From the NCBI RefSeq assembly GCF_003762905.1, contig NZ_RJKS01000003.1, positions 434,001-498,000 of the forward strand: a DNA stretch of 64,000 nt, in the 5' to 3' direction. This DNA comes from Curtobacterium sp. ZW137 (GTDB taxonomy: Bacteria > Actinomycetota > Actinomycetes > Actinomycetales > Microbacteriaceae). The translations under genes were made by a program, and so were the position numbers. The notes below the pieces were generated by a model, which ran no database searches, was not told the DNA's origin, and saw only the letters and a program-made list of their open reading frames with translations. This document shows, piece by piece, positions 52,691 through 61,755 of the stretch (within the stretch, counting starts at the first letter, position 1; every line of letters starts with the position of its first letter).

Positions 52691-53233
52691 ATGACTGAGC
52701 ACGGGAAGCACGCGTTCCACGAACGGGACGACCACGGCATCCTGGTGCGACCTGCGCTGGCGTCGGACGTGCCGCACATCCAGCGACTCATCGCCCCCTA
52801 CGTCGACCGGCGGATCCTGCTCGGCAAGGAGAACGTCGCGCTCTACGGCTCGATCCAGCAGTTCCGGATCGCCGAGGGGCCGGACGGTGTCCCGATCGGG
52901 TGCGGTGCCCTCGCCGTGTTCTGGGACGACATCGCCGAGGTGCGAACGCTCGCCCTCGACGCGGACTGGATCCACAAGCGCGTCGGACACCGGATGCTCG
53001 AGGCGCTCGAACACGACGCGCGAGAGCTCGGCGTCGCGCGGATCTTCTGCCTGACGTTCGAGGTCGAGTTCTTCGCGAAGCACGGGTACCTCGAGATCGG
53101 CGAGCAGGTCGTCGAACCGTCCGTCTACGCGGAGCTCGTGCGGTCGTCGGACGAAGGTGTGGCGGAGTTCCTCGACCTCGCCCGGGTCAAGCCGAACACG
53201 CTCGGCAACACCCGCATGCTGAAGATCCTCTGA
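52691..53233 (+). CDS. argA: amino-acid N-acetyltransferase (N-acetylglutamate synthase, GNAT type)
   Basis: 180 residues. GNAT fold: ILVRPALASDVPHIQRLIAP, ILLGKENVALYGSIQQFRI, IGCGALAVFWDDIAEVRTLA, KRVGHRMLEALEHDA (acetyl-CoA loop), IFCLTFEVEFFAKHGYLEI, VKPNTLGNTRMLKIL. Closely follows the plan of the mycobacterial stand-alone ArgA, which makes N-acetylglutamate for arginine synthesis. Confidence 0.88.
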   Translation: MTEHGKHAFHERDDHGILVRPALASDVPHIQRLIAPYVDRRILLGKENVALYGSIQQFRIAEGPDGVPIGCGALAVFWDDIAEVRTLALDADWIHKRVGHRMLEALEHDARELGVARIFCLTFEVEFFAKHGYLEIGEQVVEPSVYAELVRSSDEGVAEFLDLARVKPNTLGNTRMLKIL

Positions 53234-53285
53234 CGCTTTCACACCCGGCTCGGCGGGGTTCCCTCGTGGCGCGCCCGGCGTTGTC

Positions 53286-53291
53286 TACCCT
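53286..53291 (+). promoter_or_regulatory. -10 box, leaderless promoter
   Basis: TACCCT followed by 6 nt and the ATG at 53298. This favours 53298 over the in-frame GTG at 53292. Confidence 0.5.
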
Positions 53292-53297
53292 GTGCGC

Positions 53298-53990
53298 ATG
53301 TCGTCGTTCCGTCACCCCGTCGGCCCGCAGAAGCCGGGCGTCTACTGGCGCCGTCGCGCGACCGTGGCCGGAGTGATCCTGCTCATCGTGATCGTCGTCG
53401 TGCTCATCGTGGTGGGGCGTGGGAACGGGGCACCGGCGGCGGAGTCCTCGCCGTCCGCGTCCCCGTCCGCGTCGTCGTCGGTTCGGTCGTCGCCGTCGGC
53501 CTCCGCTTCCTCGGCACCGTCTTCTGGGTCGGCCTCTGCGTCGCCGTCCGCTTCGGCTTCGTCGTCTTCTTCGTCTTCCGCATCCGGTTCGACCTGCTCC
53601 AAGAACCAGATCACGCTGAAGCCCGTCCTCGACAAGAGCGCCTACGGCCCCACCGAGGACCCGAAGATCGCGATGTCGATCGAGAACACCGGGTCGGGCT
53701 CCTGCCACATGGACCTCGGGTCGTCGCAGCAGGTGCTCACGATCAGCTCCGGTGAGGAGCAGTACTGGTCGTCGAAGGACTGCCAGACCGGCGGGACGAA
53801 CCAGGACGTCACGATCAAGGCCGGGCAGACCCTGACCACGCCGGCGATCGCGTGGGACCGCACCCGGTCGTCGACGTCCACGTGTGACTCCTCACGGCCG
53901 TCGGTGACCGGTGGGGGCGCGAGCTACCACCTGCAGGTCGCGGTGGGGAACATCTCGTCGAAGGAGTCGGCGCAGTTCATCCTGAACTGA
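53298..53990 (+). CDS. membrane-anchored protein with Ser-rich stalk and exported domain (DUF4232-like)
   Basis: 230 residues. One membrane helix (about 24-42), Ser/Ala/Pro stalk (about 48-98), then an exported domain of about 130 residues with four to five Cys (STCSKNQ, GSCHMDLG, KDCQTGG, TSTCDSS). The pattern of NTGSGSCHMDLG resembles DUF4232-type secreted domains. No function known. Confidence 0.75.
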   Translation: MSSFRHPVGPQKPGVYWRRRATVAGVILLIVIVVVLIVVGRGNGAPAAESSPSASPSASSSVRSSPSASASSAPSSGSASASPSASASSSSSSSASGSTCSKNQITLKPVLDKSAYGPTEDPKIAMSIENTGSGSCHMDLGSSQQVLTISSGEEQYWSSKDCQTGGTNQDVTIKAGQTLTTPAIAWDRTRSSTSTCDSSRPSVTGGGASYHLQVAVGNISSKESAQFILN

Positions 53991-53993
53991 CGT

Positions 53994-54050
53994 CGGCGGC
54001 TCGGCGGCTCGGTGGCTCGGCGGTTCGCCCGGCGGCTCGGTGGCTCGGCC
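53994..54050. repeat. GC-rich direct repeat
   Basis: CGGCGGCTCGGTGGCTCGG occurs exactly at 54002-54020 and 54030-54048 (28-bp period) within a longer CGGCTCGG-rich stretch between two convergent genes. Confidence 0.6.
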
Positions 54051-54066
54051 GGCGCGGTTCGGGCGG

Positions 54067-54504
54067 TCAGTCGAAGTCGGGGGTCGTCGCGGCGCAGCGG
54101 ACGGGTGCACCGGCGCGGCCGTGCTCCTCGGCGATGACCTTCTTGCCGTCGAGCAGGATGCGACAGCTGGCCGTGCGCTCCGCCGGGGGAGTGGCGCGGA
54201 CCGACGCGGGATCGTCGGTGAGGACGATCGACTCGTGCGTCCAGGTCTGTGCCGCTGACTTCGTGTCGCTCGTCGTCACCGCGGATCGCTCGTGCGTCTC
54301 CGGGGCGGCACCCCGTCGCTCGGCGCCCTCGAAGCGGACGTCATGGAGTGTGACGGACTCGGGAGCATCGACGCTCACCTCGTACGTCACCGACCAGGCG
54401 TCGCCGACCTGCTGGTGGACCTGCGCGCACCCAGTCAGTCCGACGACGGTCAGTGCGAGTGCTGCTGCTGCGGCGGTGGTCGATGCGATGCGTGAATTGG
54501 TCAT
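54067..54504 (-). CDS. putative lipoprotein
   Basis: 145 residues. Lipobox LTVVGLTGC (Cys about 26). The mature part is hydrophilic with YEVSVDAPESVTLHDVRFEG and a C-terminal SCRILLDGKKVIAEEHGRAG segment. A beta-rich exported domain similar in size to MmpS-type proteins, but I cannot assign it. Confidence 0.7.
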   Translation of the reverse strand: MTNSRIASTTAAAAALALTVVGLTGCAQVHQQVGDAWSVTYEVSVDAPESVTLHDVRFEGAERRGAAPETHERSAVTTSDTKSAAQTWTHESIVLTDDPASVRATPPAERTASCRILLDGKKVIAEEHGRAGAPVRCAATTPDFD

Positions 54505-54620
54505 ACAAACACAATCGCGGCCGGCCGATCGATCCTCGTCATGACGAGGTATCGATCGAGTCCGACCGCGGTCGTGTTCGGGGTCAGCCGACCGGATGAC
54601 GGTCAGCGTTCCCCTGGGGT

Positions 54621-54827
54621 TCAGCCGATGACGGAGATGTTCTCCGCCTGCGGGCCCTTACGGCCCTCAGTGATCTCGAACTCCACCTTCTGGTTCTCCT
54701 CGAGGCCGCGGTAACCGCTGCCCGAGATCGCCGAGAAGTGGGCGAAGACGTCGGCGCTGCCGTCGTCCGGGGCGATGAACCCGAAGCCCTTTTCGTTGTT
54801 GAACCACTTGACGGTTCCAGTTGCCAT
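54621..54827 (-). CDS. cold-shock protein (CspA family)
   Basis: 68 residues: [20 protein letters not shown] (RNP1 KGFGFI), DVFAHFSAI (RNP2-like) and [20 protein letters not shown]. Single-strand nucleic-acid binding chaperone. Ribosome site AAGGAAA 8 nt upstream. The 276 bp to the next gene contain its 5' leader and nothing else I can support. Confidence 0.96.
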   Translation of the reverse strand: MATGTVKWFNNEKGFGFIAPDDGSADVFAHFSAISGSGYRGLEENQKVEFEITEGRKGPQAENISVIG

Positions 54828-55103
54828 GATGGCGTTTCCTTAACTGTTCTTGCTTTCCATCGCGGTATGACACGCAGACGGAGCCTCGACGTATGTCGAC
54901 GAGGGTGATGCGCCACGCGGGCAGGTGCCGGCGGGACGGGTTCGGGGTCAGGCCCGTGGGCCAGTGACCCGTGAGCCCGGATGAGGGAGTGAAACCACCT
55001 CGCCCGGACGTTGGGCGCCGCAGAAGCGGTTCCACCAACCTATCGTGTCCGGACCCGAAGAACCAGACAAGTCGCCCGGATCGCAAGATTTCTGGTGAAC
55101 TTG

Positions 55104-55493
55104 ATGGCGATGGCAGACAAGGAACAGCGCTTCCGGAGCGAACAGCTCGAGGAAGCCCTCGCGAAGCAGGACGTGGCGGCGGTGGCATACGCGCTGCGGA
55201 ACGACATCGTGATCGTGCCCAGACTCGTCACCGGCAAGAAGGACATGCAGGTGCGGGTCTTCGGCCGTGAAGGGTCCGAGAAGCGCATCCTGCTGCTGTT
55301 CTCGTCCGCGGACGCCTACACGGCGATGGTGCCGGACGAGAAGATCCGGCAGGTCATGGTCTACGACGCGGCGCGGCTCGAGGAGTTCCTCGCCGCGCAC
55401 CTCGACTCCCTCGAGGGCGTGTTCTTCGACATCGCCGGGCCGCACACCATGCAGTCCGAACCGGCCGACCTGCTGGCCGCATTGCGCGCCTGA
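55104..55493 (+). CDS. SseB-like domain protein
   Basis: 129 residues. SseB N-terminal-like fold: LEEALAKQDVAAVAYALRND, IVIVPRLVTGKKDMQVRVFG, RILLLFSSADAYTAMVPDEKI, VFFDIAGPHTMQSEPADLLAAL. Function in actinobacteria unknown. A second ATG two codons on (55110) is equally possible. Confidence 0.7.
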   Translation: MAMADKEQRFRSEQLEEALAKQDVAAVAYALRNDIVIVPRLVTGKKDMQVRVFGREGSEKRILLLFSSADAYTAMVPDEKIRQVMVYDAARLEEFLAAHLDSLEGVFFDIAGPHTMQSEPADLLAALRA

Positions 55494-55542
55494 CGTCCGG
55501 TCCCGCGCGTGTCGGGGGTGGTGCCTGGCGCGTTGCCCGGCG

Positions 55543-56904
55543 TCAGAAGGCGGCGTCGAGTTCGCGTTCCCGGACGGACTTCGTCAGGGAGAACGCGACG
55601 CGGAGTGCTTCACGGAGGTGTTCAGCGTCCGCCCCGAGCACGGTCGTGAACCCGAGCCGACGCGCTTCGCTCGCGCGCTGCTTCGCGCCGGTGGCCTGCC
55701 GGATCTCCCCGGCGAGGCTGATCTCCCCGATGGCTGCGAGCGTGTGCGGGTAGGGACGATTCCGCGCGGCACTGGCGAGTGCCAGCACGATCGCGAGGTC
55801 GGCGCCGGGCTCGGTGAGTTTCATGCCGCCGACAGTGGAGACGTAGACGTCTGCGTCGGAGAGCTTGATGCCCGCGCGGCGTTCGAGGACCGCGAGGAGC
55901 ATCGCGACTCTTGACGAATCGACGCCGTTCACCACGCGGCGCGGCTGCGGTGCGGAACTCGGGACGACGAGTGCCTGGACTTCGACCGGGAGCGCCCGAC
56001 GGCCTTCCATCGTGACCGTGATGCACGTCCCCGACACCGGCGTGCCGTTCCGCGACATGAACAGGCCACTGGGGTCCGGGACTTCGTGGATGCCGTCGCC
56101 GGCCATGTCGAAGCAGCCGACTTCGTCCGTGGGTCCGAAGCGGTTCTTCAGGGCGCGGACGAACCGGAGTGCGGTCTGGCGGTCGCCCTCGAAGTGACAC
56201 ACGACGTCGACCAGGTGCTCGAGCAACCGTGGGCCGGCGATCGAGCCGTCCTTCGTGACGTGCCCGACGATGAGCACGGGCAGGGCGAGGTCCTTCGCGG
56301 CACGGATGAGGGTCGATGCGACTTCACGGACCTGCGACGTGCCGCCCGCGATGCCGTCGATGCTGGCGGAGGAGATCGTCTGCACGGAGTCGGCGATGAG
56401 CAGGTCCGGCTGCACCTGGTCGATCTGGCCGAGGATCACGCCGAGGTCGACCTCACTCGCGAGGTAGAGGTCGTCGTGCATCGCCCCGGTGCGCTCGGCC
56501 CGCAGACGGACCTGGTCCACCGACTCCTCAGCGCTGACGTAGAGGACACGCTTGCCCATGGAGGCGGCGCGCGAAGCGACTTCGAGCAGGAGCGTGGACT
56601 TGCCGACGCCGGGCTCGCCGCTCAGGAGGACCGCGGCACCCGGGACGATCCCGCCGCCGAGCACCCGGTCGAACTCGCCGATGCCGGTCTGCCAGCGTGG
56701 AACCGCACCACCGCGCGCCTGCGTGATGGGCTGCGCGATGCGGGTCCCCGTGACGGCGACCGCACTGGTGCCCCGTGCGCTGGCCGTGACGGCAGAGGCG
56801 TCTTCGACGGTGCCCCACGCCTGGCACTCGCCGCAGCGACCGACCCACTTGATCGTGGTCCAGCCGCACTCGGAGCAGCGGTAGGAGGACTGGGGGCGGG
56901 CCAT
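55543..56904 (-). CDS. radA: DNA repair protein RadA
   Basis: 453 residues. N-terminal C4 zinc finger YRCSECGWTTIKWVGRCGEC, RecA-like core with Walker A GEPGVGKSTLLLEVA (about 97-111), Walker B LLIADSVQTI, the RadA-specific LKNRFGPTDEVG motif and a C-terminal Lon-protease-like domain (LSDADVYVSTVGGMKLTEPG, about 330-445). It helps branch migration in recombination repair. Leaderless -10 TAACCT 6 nt upstream. Confidence 0.96.
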   Translation of the reverse strand: MARPQSSYRCSECGWTTIKWVGRCGECQAWGTVEDASAVTASARGTSAVAVTGTRIAQPITQARGGAVPRWQTGIGEFDRVLGGGIVPGAAVLLSGEPGVGKSTLLLEVASRAASMGKRVLYVSAEESVDQVRLRAERTGAMHDDLYLASEVDLGVILGQIDQVQPDLLIADSVQTISSASIDGIAGGTSQVREVASTLIRAAKDLALPVLIVGHVTKDGSIAGPRLLEHLVDVVCHFEGDRQTALRFVRALKNRFGPTDEVGCFDMAGDGIHEVPDPSGLFMSRNGTPVSGTCITVTMEGRRALPVEVQALVVPSSAPQPRRVVNGVDSSRVAMLLAVLERRAGIKLSDADVYVSTVGGMKLTEPGADLAIVLALASAARNRPYPHTLAAIGEISLAGEIRQATGAKQRASEARRLGFTTVLGADAEHLREALRVAFSLTKSVRERELDAAF

Positions 56905-56910
56905 GGGACG

Positions 56911-56916
56911 AGGTTA
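56911..56916 (-). promoter_or_regulatory. -10 box, leaderless promoter of radA
   Basis: TAACCT on the minus strand, 6 nt before the ATG at 56904. It overlaps the last codons of the upstream GDSL hydrolase gene. Confidence 0.6.
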
Positions 56917-57894
56917 GGCCGCGCCGCCGACATCACCGGCATCGCCGGAGGTGTCGTCGTTTTCGGTGGCGCCGGGCACGGTGATCGACCCGGTCATGCG
57001 CTGCCGGAGCCGGTCGACCCGGCCGGGACGGTGTGCGTGCTCGAGTTCCTCGGCGCCGAGCGTGTCCTGTTCGGCACGCGCGTTCGCCACGGCACCGGCG
57101 TCGCGCCCGAGGTCCTCGGCTTCTCGCGCCGACAGGTAGTGCCGGATCGCGGCGACGGTGTCCACCCGGGCGTCGATCGCCGGTTCGAACGCGCTCGCCC
57201 AGATCTCGTACCCGCGGTCGTTCGGGTGGAACAGGTCACCGTAGGTGTTGAAGAACGTCCGCCGCAGCCCCACTCGGCGCGTGATCGCGTGGAGCGGCGC
57301 CACCGTCAGTCCGAGCTCGTCCGCGACGCGGTGCACGATCTCGTTCGCGACGGCGACCTTGCGCTCGCGGTCGGGGACGAACATGCACGGCAGCTCCGCG
57401 ACGATCGCGTGCGACGGGACCGCGCCGTAGATCGCGCGGAGGTTCCGCTCGAACTTGTCGGGGTGGAAGTCCGCGATGTCGTTCGCGCCGATCGAGACCG
57501 TGCAGACGTCGGGAGTGAAGCTCCGCAGCTTCGGGAGTTGGTCCTTCTTCGCGCCCCACGTCGTCGCACCGGAGACGCTGAGGTTCACGACGCGCACCGT
57601 CTCGCGCGACCGGTGCTTGATCCGGCGGGCGAGCAGGCCGACGTACCCGCGCGACGGGACCGTCGCGCCGACACCCTGCGCCGCGGAGTCGCCGATCGCC
57701 AGGTACGTGATCTCACCCTCGTGGTGGAGTCGTTCGCGCCACCAGTCGGCGTGCGACGGGAGCATGTCGACGACGCGTTGCGCTGCCGCACGCTGGCCCT
57801 TGACGCCGGCCCGGGCGCCGAGGGCGGCGCCGCCGGCGACGACCAGGCCGCCGCCGATCGAGGAGAGCAGGGCGATGAGGGTTCGGGACTTCAT
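56914..57894 (-). CDS. exported SGNH/GDSL-type lipase/esterase
   Basis: 326 residues. Membrane anchor or signal (about 6-30), then an SGNH hydrolase: block I ITYLAIGDSAAQGVGA (nucleophile Ser), NLSVSGATTWG, block III SIGANDIADF, block V LFHPNDRGYEIWA (Asp/His). The C-terminal about 60 residues are charged and low-complexity. Probably an extracytoplasmic esterase; substrate unknown. Just upstream of radA on the same strand. Confidence 0.87.
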   Translation of the reverse strand: MKSRTLIALLSSIGGGLVVAGGAALGARAGVKGQRAAAQRVVDMLPSHADWWRERLHHEGEITYLAIGDSAAQGVGATVPSRGYVGLLARRIKHRSRETVRVVNLSVSGATTWGAKKDQLPKLRSFTPDVCTVSIGANDIADFHPDKFERNLRAIYGAVPSHAIVAELPCMFVPDRERKVAVANEIVHRVADELGLTVAPLHAITRRVGLRRTFFNTYGDLFHPNDRGYEIWASAFEPAIDARVDTVAAIRHYLSAREAEDLGRDAGAVANARAEQDTLGAEELEHAHRPGRVDRLRQRMTGSITVPGATENDDTSGDAGDVGGAA

Positions 57895-57901
57895 GCGGTG
57901 G

Positions 57902-57907
57902 ACGGTA
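57902..57907 (-). promoter_or_regulatory. -10 box, leaderless promoter of GDSL hydrolase gene
   Basis: TACCGT on the minus strand, 7 nt before the ATG at 57894. Confidence 0.55.
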
Positions 57908-58024
57908 CGCCCGCTGGATCAGTCGGATCAGAGCGGACCCTGTGGCTGTGGGAAGAGCCCTGGACGCGGCCGCCTGTGGGCGCCGAGCCGTCCTGGGGTG
58001 TCGCGAGGGGCCTCCCGGATCGTG

Positions 58025-58030
58025 TAAACT
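58025..58030 (+). promoter_or_regulatory. -10 box of tRNA-Ser
   Basis: TAAACT, 7 nt before the tRNA 5' end. Confidence 0.5.
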
Positions 58031-58037
58031 GTCTCCC

Positions 58038-58127
58038 GGTACCGTGTCCGAGCGGCCGAAGGATCATGTCTCGAAAACATGTGTGGGGGCAACTCCACCG
58101 TGGGTTCAAATCCCACCGGTACCGCCA
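58038..58127 (+). tRNA. tRNA-Ser (CGA)
   Basis: Class II tRNA: acceptor GGTACCG/CGGTACC, anticodon loop CTCGAAA, long variable arm, T-arm GGGTTCAAATCCC, discriminator G (58124), and an encoded CCA (58125-58127). It stands at the edge of the lower-GC accessory region and is a plausible integration site. Confidence 0.96.
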
Positions 58128-58130
58128 CAG

Positions 58131-58156
58131 AAAACCCCCGTTCACGCGGGGGTTTT
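58131..58156 (+). terminator. rho-independent terminator of tRNA-Ser
   Basis: AAAACCCCCG (58131-58140) / CGGGGGTTTT (58147-58156), loop TTCACG, followed by CCTCTTTT. Confidence 0.9.
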
Positions 58157-58159
58157 CCT

Positions 58160-58646
58160 CTTTTGAAGAGCGTTTTTGATGCATCACTGGTGCACCCTCC
58201 TGAGCGCACTACCCGCAACGCGGCTGCCTCCTCCTTGGCAGCGTGGTCAGCCAGAGTGCGTCCAACCCGCTGTTCCAGGCACACTCGCCCGTTCCTCGAG
58301 TGTGCGCGGCGAAGCGCTAACCTTCACATCGGCCTCCGTCGTGGGCCAGCGGGAACCTCATCACCGCATCGTGCCCTCGGGGATCTAGATCAGCGCACAG
58401 AAGTGTGGCAGAGGCTCGGGTAAGACCGTAGAACCGCAGACGAACAGCCAGCCGGGACTGTAGCGCTGGGGTGTGCCCCAGTGCGGCGGCGATGCAGCTG
58501 GCGCGCATCGACGGGAAGATCACTCGCAAAGGCGTCGTGCGCAGTGATCGCTGCGGAACGCTGCGGTCAACACCTAAGCTAGATCCAACTAACATCATGC
58601 GCTTCACTGCGGATACGCAGGACGAGCATCACGACTTGGGGGAAGC
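58160..58646. other. gene-free start of the accessory island
   Basis: 487 bp between the tRNA-Ser terminator and the first island gene. No frame with coding-like composition or family resemblance is seen on either strand. GC is lower than in the preceding core. It may hold the promoter of the ATPase-HEPN cassette and decayed remnants. Confidence 0.5.
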
Positions 58647-60452
58647 TTGAACAAACTGCGTGTGCACGAAGTGGCGCAACGAGCTAACGTGTCTTCTCGC
58701 GACGTAATTGAGTGGTTGAAGGCTCAAGGAGAATTTGTCAAGGGGCCATCAAGCGGACTTGAGCCACCCGTCGCACGGAAAGCGCTTCGCGCATTCGGTG
58801 TGGAGGATTTTGAGCAGCCGGCGAAACAATCACGAAGCAGCGCACAGTCTACTAGCAAGACGCACGCGGTTCAGACAACTCCTTCGTCGCGAGAAGTCGG
58901 GTGGCGAGCCGGCTCTGTGAAGCAGCCGATCCATCCTGATTTGCTGACAAAAATGGACGAACTGGGAAGGCGATTTCCAGAATTCGAAAAACACCGCGCC
59001 GCCTTGCGAGAACTCGGCTCGCAGATCGTATTCGCACGTCCTTCCAAAAACCCGAAATTTGCGGATTGTGCTGTTGCGCTGGTGCGGTTTAGTGGTGCAA
59101 TTGAGGCAGGCTTTGGGCTCACGAGGGAACTCCTGATATTCTACGCGCCCCACCATGATTTACAGGTACGCACGTACGAGGCCGCTCTAGCGGAGATCCA
59201 AACGATGGATCGGAAGATAACCCCCGACATCATATTTGTGAGTGCCCCGGACCCCCGCCTCCGGACGAAGCTGGATGACTGGTCATCCTCCACTCCGTCG
59301 CTTCGAGCAATCCCTTTGTCTCAGGACATGGACCCTAACGCCATGGCGTTCATTGGCCTGATTCGTGACTACGTATACAGTCGCGACTTGTTCTACGAGA
59401 CCACTCCGGTACGGGGTGCTCGTTTCTTCGGCCGAAGGACTTTGCTCCAGTCGCTACGCGACGACGTACTAAGCCAACGAGTCTCCGGTGTTTTCGGCTT
59501 GCGCAAAGCTGGCAAGACGAGCGTGCTATTTGAGCTCGCCGACCAGATGCGTCAAGAAAAAGTTATTCCCATCCTTTTGGACCTCGAGGCGTTCCCGTCC
59601 CCACCGGAGGATCCGACCTCGGAGATCCTTGCGGACCTGAGACGGCGATGCCTAGAGGAGCTGCGCGACCGAAAACTTCGTACCAAAGAGCTTGCTGAAC
59701 TGTCGACCTCACCGTCGATCGTTGAATTCAAGACGGCACTTCAAGCCCTGCTGCGCAGACTTGCCCCTGACGGTATTCAGCTGCTCATAATGCTCGACGA
59801 GATTGAGTACCTCACTCCCGCAGATAAGGTCGACATTGCCGAAGGGGACATGCCTCGAATCGCCCAATTGCTGGCATCATTGCGGAGTTTGGTTCAAGAG
59901 GCATCGAACTTCACCTTCATGCTCGCTGGCCTGACCAGTGCGATCATTGAGAGTGGGCGTTTGTATGGCAGGCCGAATCCGCTTTTCTCCTGGGCGAAAG
60001 CCTATTACGTCGGACCTTTCGCTCGCGATGAGGCTGATGACCTCGCGCTCGCAACTGGCGCGAAAATGGGTATTGAGATCGAAGAGAAGGCGCTCGAAGC
60101 ACTATTCGAAGCGTCCGGTGGCCACGCATTTCTCTATCGCAACTTTGCGTCGGAGGTCGTCGGTGCCCTTCCTACTGAAGTTTTCAGGAGAATAATCACG
60201 CGCCCACTGGTACTTTCCCGTTTGATGGACTGGAAGGCTCAGGTCGGGGGACATATCTCGGAAATGGTTCAGCATGTCACGCGGTATTATTCGACCGAAT
60301 CGGTGCTACTCGATGTTCTTCGCGAGTACCCGGATGAGTTCCTTCAGCTGGCGGAGGATGAGCCGCAAGCGTTAAGGCACCTGCTCGATCTTGGCCTGGT
60401 GCGTAAGGTGGAGCATCACTATGAACTCAACTCCTTGCTGGATCTTGTCTGA
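58647..60452 (+). CDS. P-loop ATPase (STAND/AAA-like) with IF2-type N-terminal domain
   Basis: 601 residues. Residues 2-50 ([40 protein letters not shown]) match the small N-terminal domain of translation initiation factor IF2. A Ser/Gln linker (about 53-85) and a middle domain (about 95-265) of alternating strands and helices follow. Next is a P-loop module with Walker [14 protein letters not shown] (Lys about 290) and Walker [12 protein letters not shown] (Asp-Glu about 384), then a helical region with ATPase-sensor and winged-helix look (about 430-601). Not IF2 itself: there is no GTPase domain. TTG start with GGGGGAA just upstream. The stop overlaps the next gene. Lower GC than its surroundings. 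Confidence 0.7.
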   Translation: MNKLRVHEVAQRANVSSRDVIEWLKAQGEFVKGPSSGLEPPVARKALRAFGVEDFEQPAKQSRSSAQSTSKTHAVQTTPSSREVGWRAGSVKQPIHPDLLTKMDELGRRFPEFEKHRAALRELGSQIVFARPSKNPKFADCAVALVRFSGAIEAGFGLTRELLIFYAPHHDLQVRTYEAALAEIQTMDRKITPDIIFVSAPDPRLRTKLDDWSSSTPSLRAIPLSQDMDPNAMAFIGLIRDYVYSRDLFYETTPVRGARFFGRRTLLQSLRDDVLSQRVSGVFGLRKAGKTSVLFELADQMRQEKVIPILLDLEAFPSPPEDPTSEILADLRRRCLEELRDRKLRTKELAELSTSPSIVEFKTALQALLRRLAPDGIQLLIMLDEIEYLTPADKVDIAEGDMPRIAQLLASLRSLVQEASNFTFMLAGLTSAIIESGRLYGRPNPLFSWAKAYYVGPFARDEADDLALATGAKMGIEIEEKALEALFEASGGHAFLYRNFASEVVGALPTEVFRRIITRPLVLSRLMDWKAQVGGHISEMVQHVTRYYSTESVLLDVLREYPDEFLQLAEDEPQALRHLLDLGLVRKVEHHYELNSLLDLV

Positions 60453-61576
60453 TGGCCAGGGAAGACTATAAGACCGAGTGGGTGAATGGCGTTCTGCAGC
60501 AGGCCCGGCAGTTTGGGCTCATCTTCGTGCAGCTCGGGGCGACGCAGGCTCCGCTAGTGAGTCTTGTTTGTGAACAAGAGCATTGTTTCAGCGTGGAAGA
60601 ATACGTCTCGTTGCGGGCCGGAGCTCGAGGTGCCACGCCGACGTTCGTCCTCGGCCTGCGACCCGAGAAACTGGGGGAGGATCCAAAATCGCCCACTCTC
60701 GGGTTGTTGAGAGAGCGCGTCATGGACGACATGGCTGCTGGCGGTCGGGTCGTATTGGTTTCAGCTGCTCCCCGCGTGGCCTATCCTCCGGTGCCGGGAA
60801 GCTCACTCCTTGAAGACGCCAAGTTCGTTGCGGGTCCTCTCGCTCCGATTCCGGTGGACGCAAACGCGGTTCCGGAAGCTGTGTTACCGGTGTGCCGCGA
60901 GAATGAATCGCCTCTGCAGGAAGTGCTAGAAGCTTCATTGCGTGAACTGGGGCTCGAAGTTTGTGCGTCGTTGGATCATGCTTTATTCGAGGCTGCGCTC
61001 GACCCTGCCGATTTGTTTAGTACATTGACTTCTCGCGAGGTCGAAGCCCTTCGAGGGGCGTCTCTCGTTCGAACGAGTACTTCCGGGCCCGAATGGACAA
61101 TGCCGCTTCGGATAAGCGAATTGAGGGATGCGCTCAGCGAGGTCTTGTCGGATCAGACCGAGACGCAGGAAGCGTTGGGCGCGGTCTTTGCTAGTTTATG
61201 GAGCATCGAGAGGTCTGTAAGGCGCGCACTTCGGATTCGAGCCATCGAGCTTTGGGGGGCGAGGTGGAGGCGGCAAGTGCTAGCGGGGGACCTCAAGGAG
61301 AAAGTTGAAGGAAGGGCGAAGACGTCAGCCTATGCGGTGGCGTCAAGCATCTCACAAATTCGTGATCCTCTTGAGTGGTTGACCATGGGCGAACTGCTGG
61401 AGACTCGTGCAAGAAGTCAGATTGGCGATCTTGGACTCGAAGAGCCGCTTTGGAAGACGCTTGCGAACGAGGTGTTGCCTGTGCGAAACCAGATCTCGCA
61501 CATGCGACTGCTGCGCCCAACTGACCTGGGCACAGTGCTGAAATGGGCAAAGGTTGTGCAGGTCAAGCTGAGGTGA
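60452..61576 (+). CDS. partner protein with C-terminal HEPN-like RNase motif
   Basis: 374 residues, coupled to the ATPase gene (TGATGG, one shared base). Residues 1-150 look like an alpha/beta domain (FGLIFVQLGATQAPLVSLV, GRVVLVSAAPRVAYPP); the middle is winged-helix-like. The C-terminal about 130 residues are all-helical and end with VLPVRNQISHMR, in which RNQISH (345-350) is the Rx4H motif of HEPN ribonucleases. Not recognised as any named family. The pairing suggests that an ATPase sensor controls an RNA-cutting effector (inference). Confidence 0.6.
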   Translation: MAREDYKTEWVNGVLQQARQFGLIFVQLGATQAPLVSLVCEQEHCFSVEEYVSLRAGARGATPTFVLGLRPEKLGEDPKSPTLGLLRERVMDDMAAGGRVVLVSAAPRVAYPPVPGSSLLEDAKFVAGPLAPIPVDANAVPEAVLPVCRENESPLQEVLEASLRELGLEVCASLDHALFEAALDPADLFSTLTSREVEALRGASLVRTSTSGPEWTMPLRISELRDALSEVLSDQTETQEALGAVFASLWSIERSVRRALRIRAIELWGARWRRQVLAGDLKEKVEGRAKTSAYAVASSISQIRDPLEWLTMGELLETRARSQIGDLGLEEPLWKTLANEVLPVRNQISHMRLLRPTDLGTVLKWAKVVQVKLR

Positions 61577-61743
61577 AGCGCGGTCGAGCGGACTGACCTG
61601 AGGTAGATTAGCGGACCATTTTGCTCGACGAGCGCGGACGCCGCAGTGCGACGGAACTGTGAACCTTGGCTCGTGCGGTCAGGTTTGGGGACGAAGTCCG
61701 GTGATCACCGAGGATGGTCCGGGTACGTGACGTGGGTACCACC

Positions 61744-61749
61744 TATGGT
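61744..61749 (+). promoter_or_regulatory. -10 box before leader frame
   Basis: TATGGT followed by 6 nt and the ATG at 61756. The 167 bp before it, back to the previous gene, hold nothing else I can support. Confidence 0.5.
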
Positions 61750-61755
61750 GGGACC

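Noticed and set aside
49517-53242. Long open minus-strand frame across clpC and argA
   Set aside because: Shadow of clpC on the opposite strand; leucine/arginine-rich translation without any domain.
53994-54050. Direct repeats considered as a CRISPR array
   Set aside because: Only two copies, period of 28 bp, low-complexity GC-rich units, no cas genes. No CRISPR array is visible anywhere in the window.
58317-58607. 96-codon minus-strand frame in the gene-free start of the island, considered as an integrase remnant
   Set aside because: No catalytic Arg/His/Tyr pattern of a tyrosine recombinase could be found, and no other coding signal.
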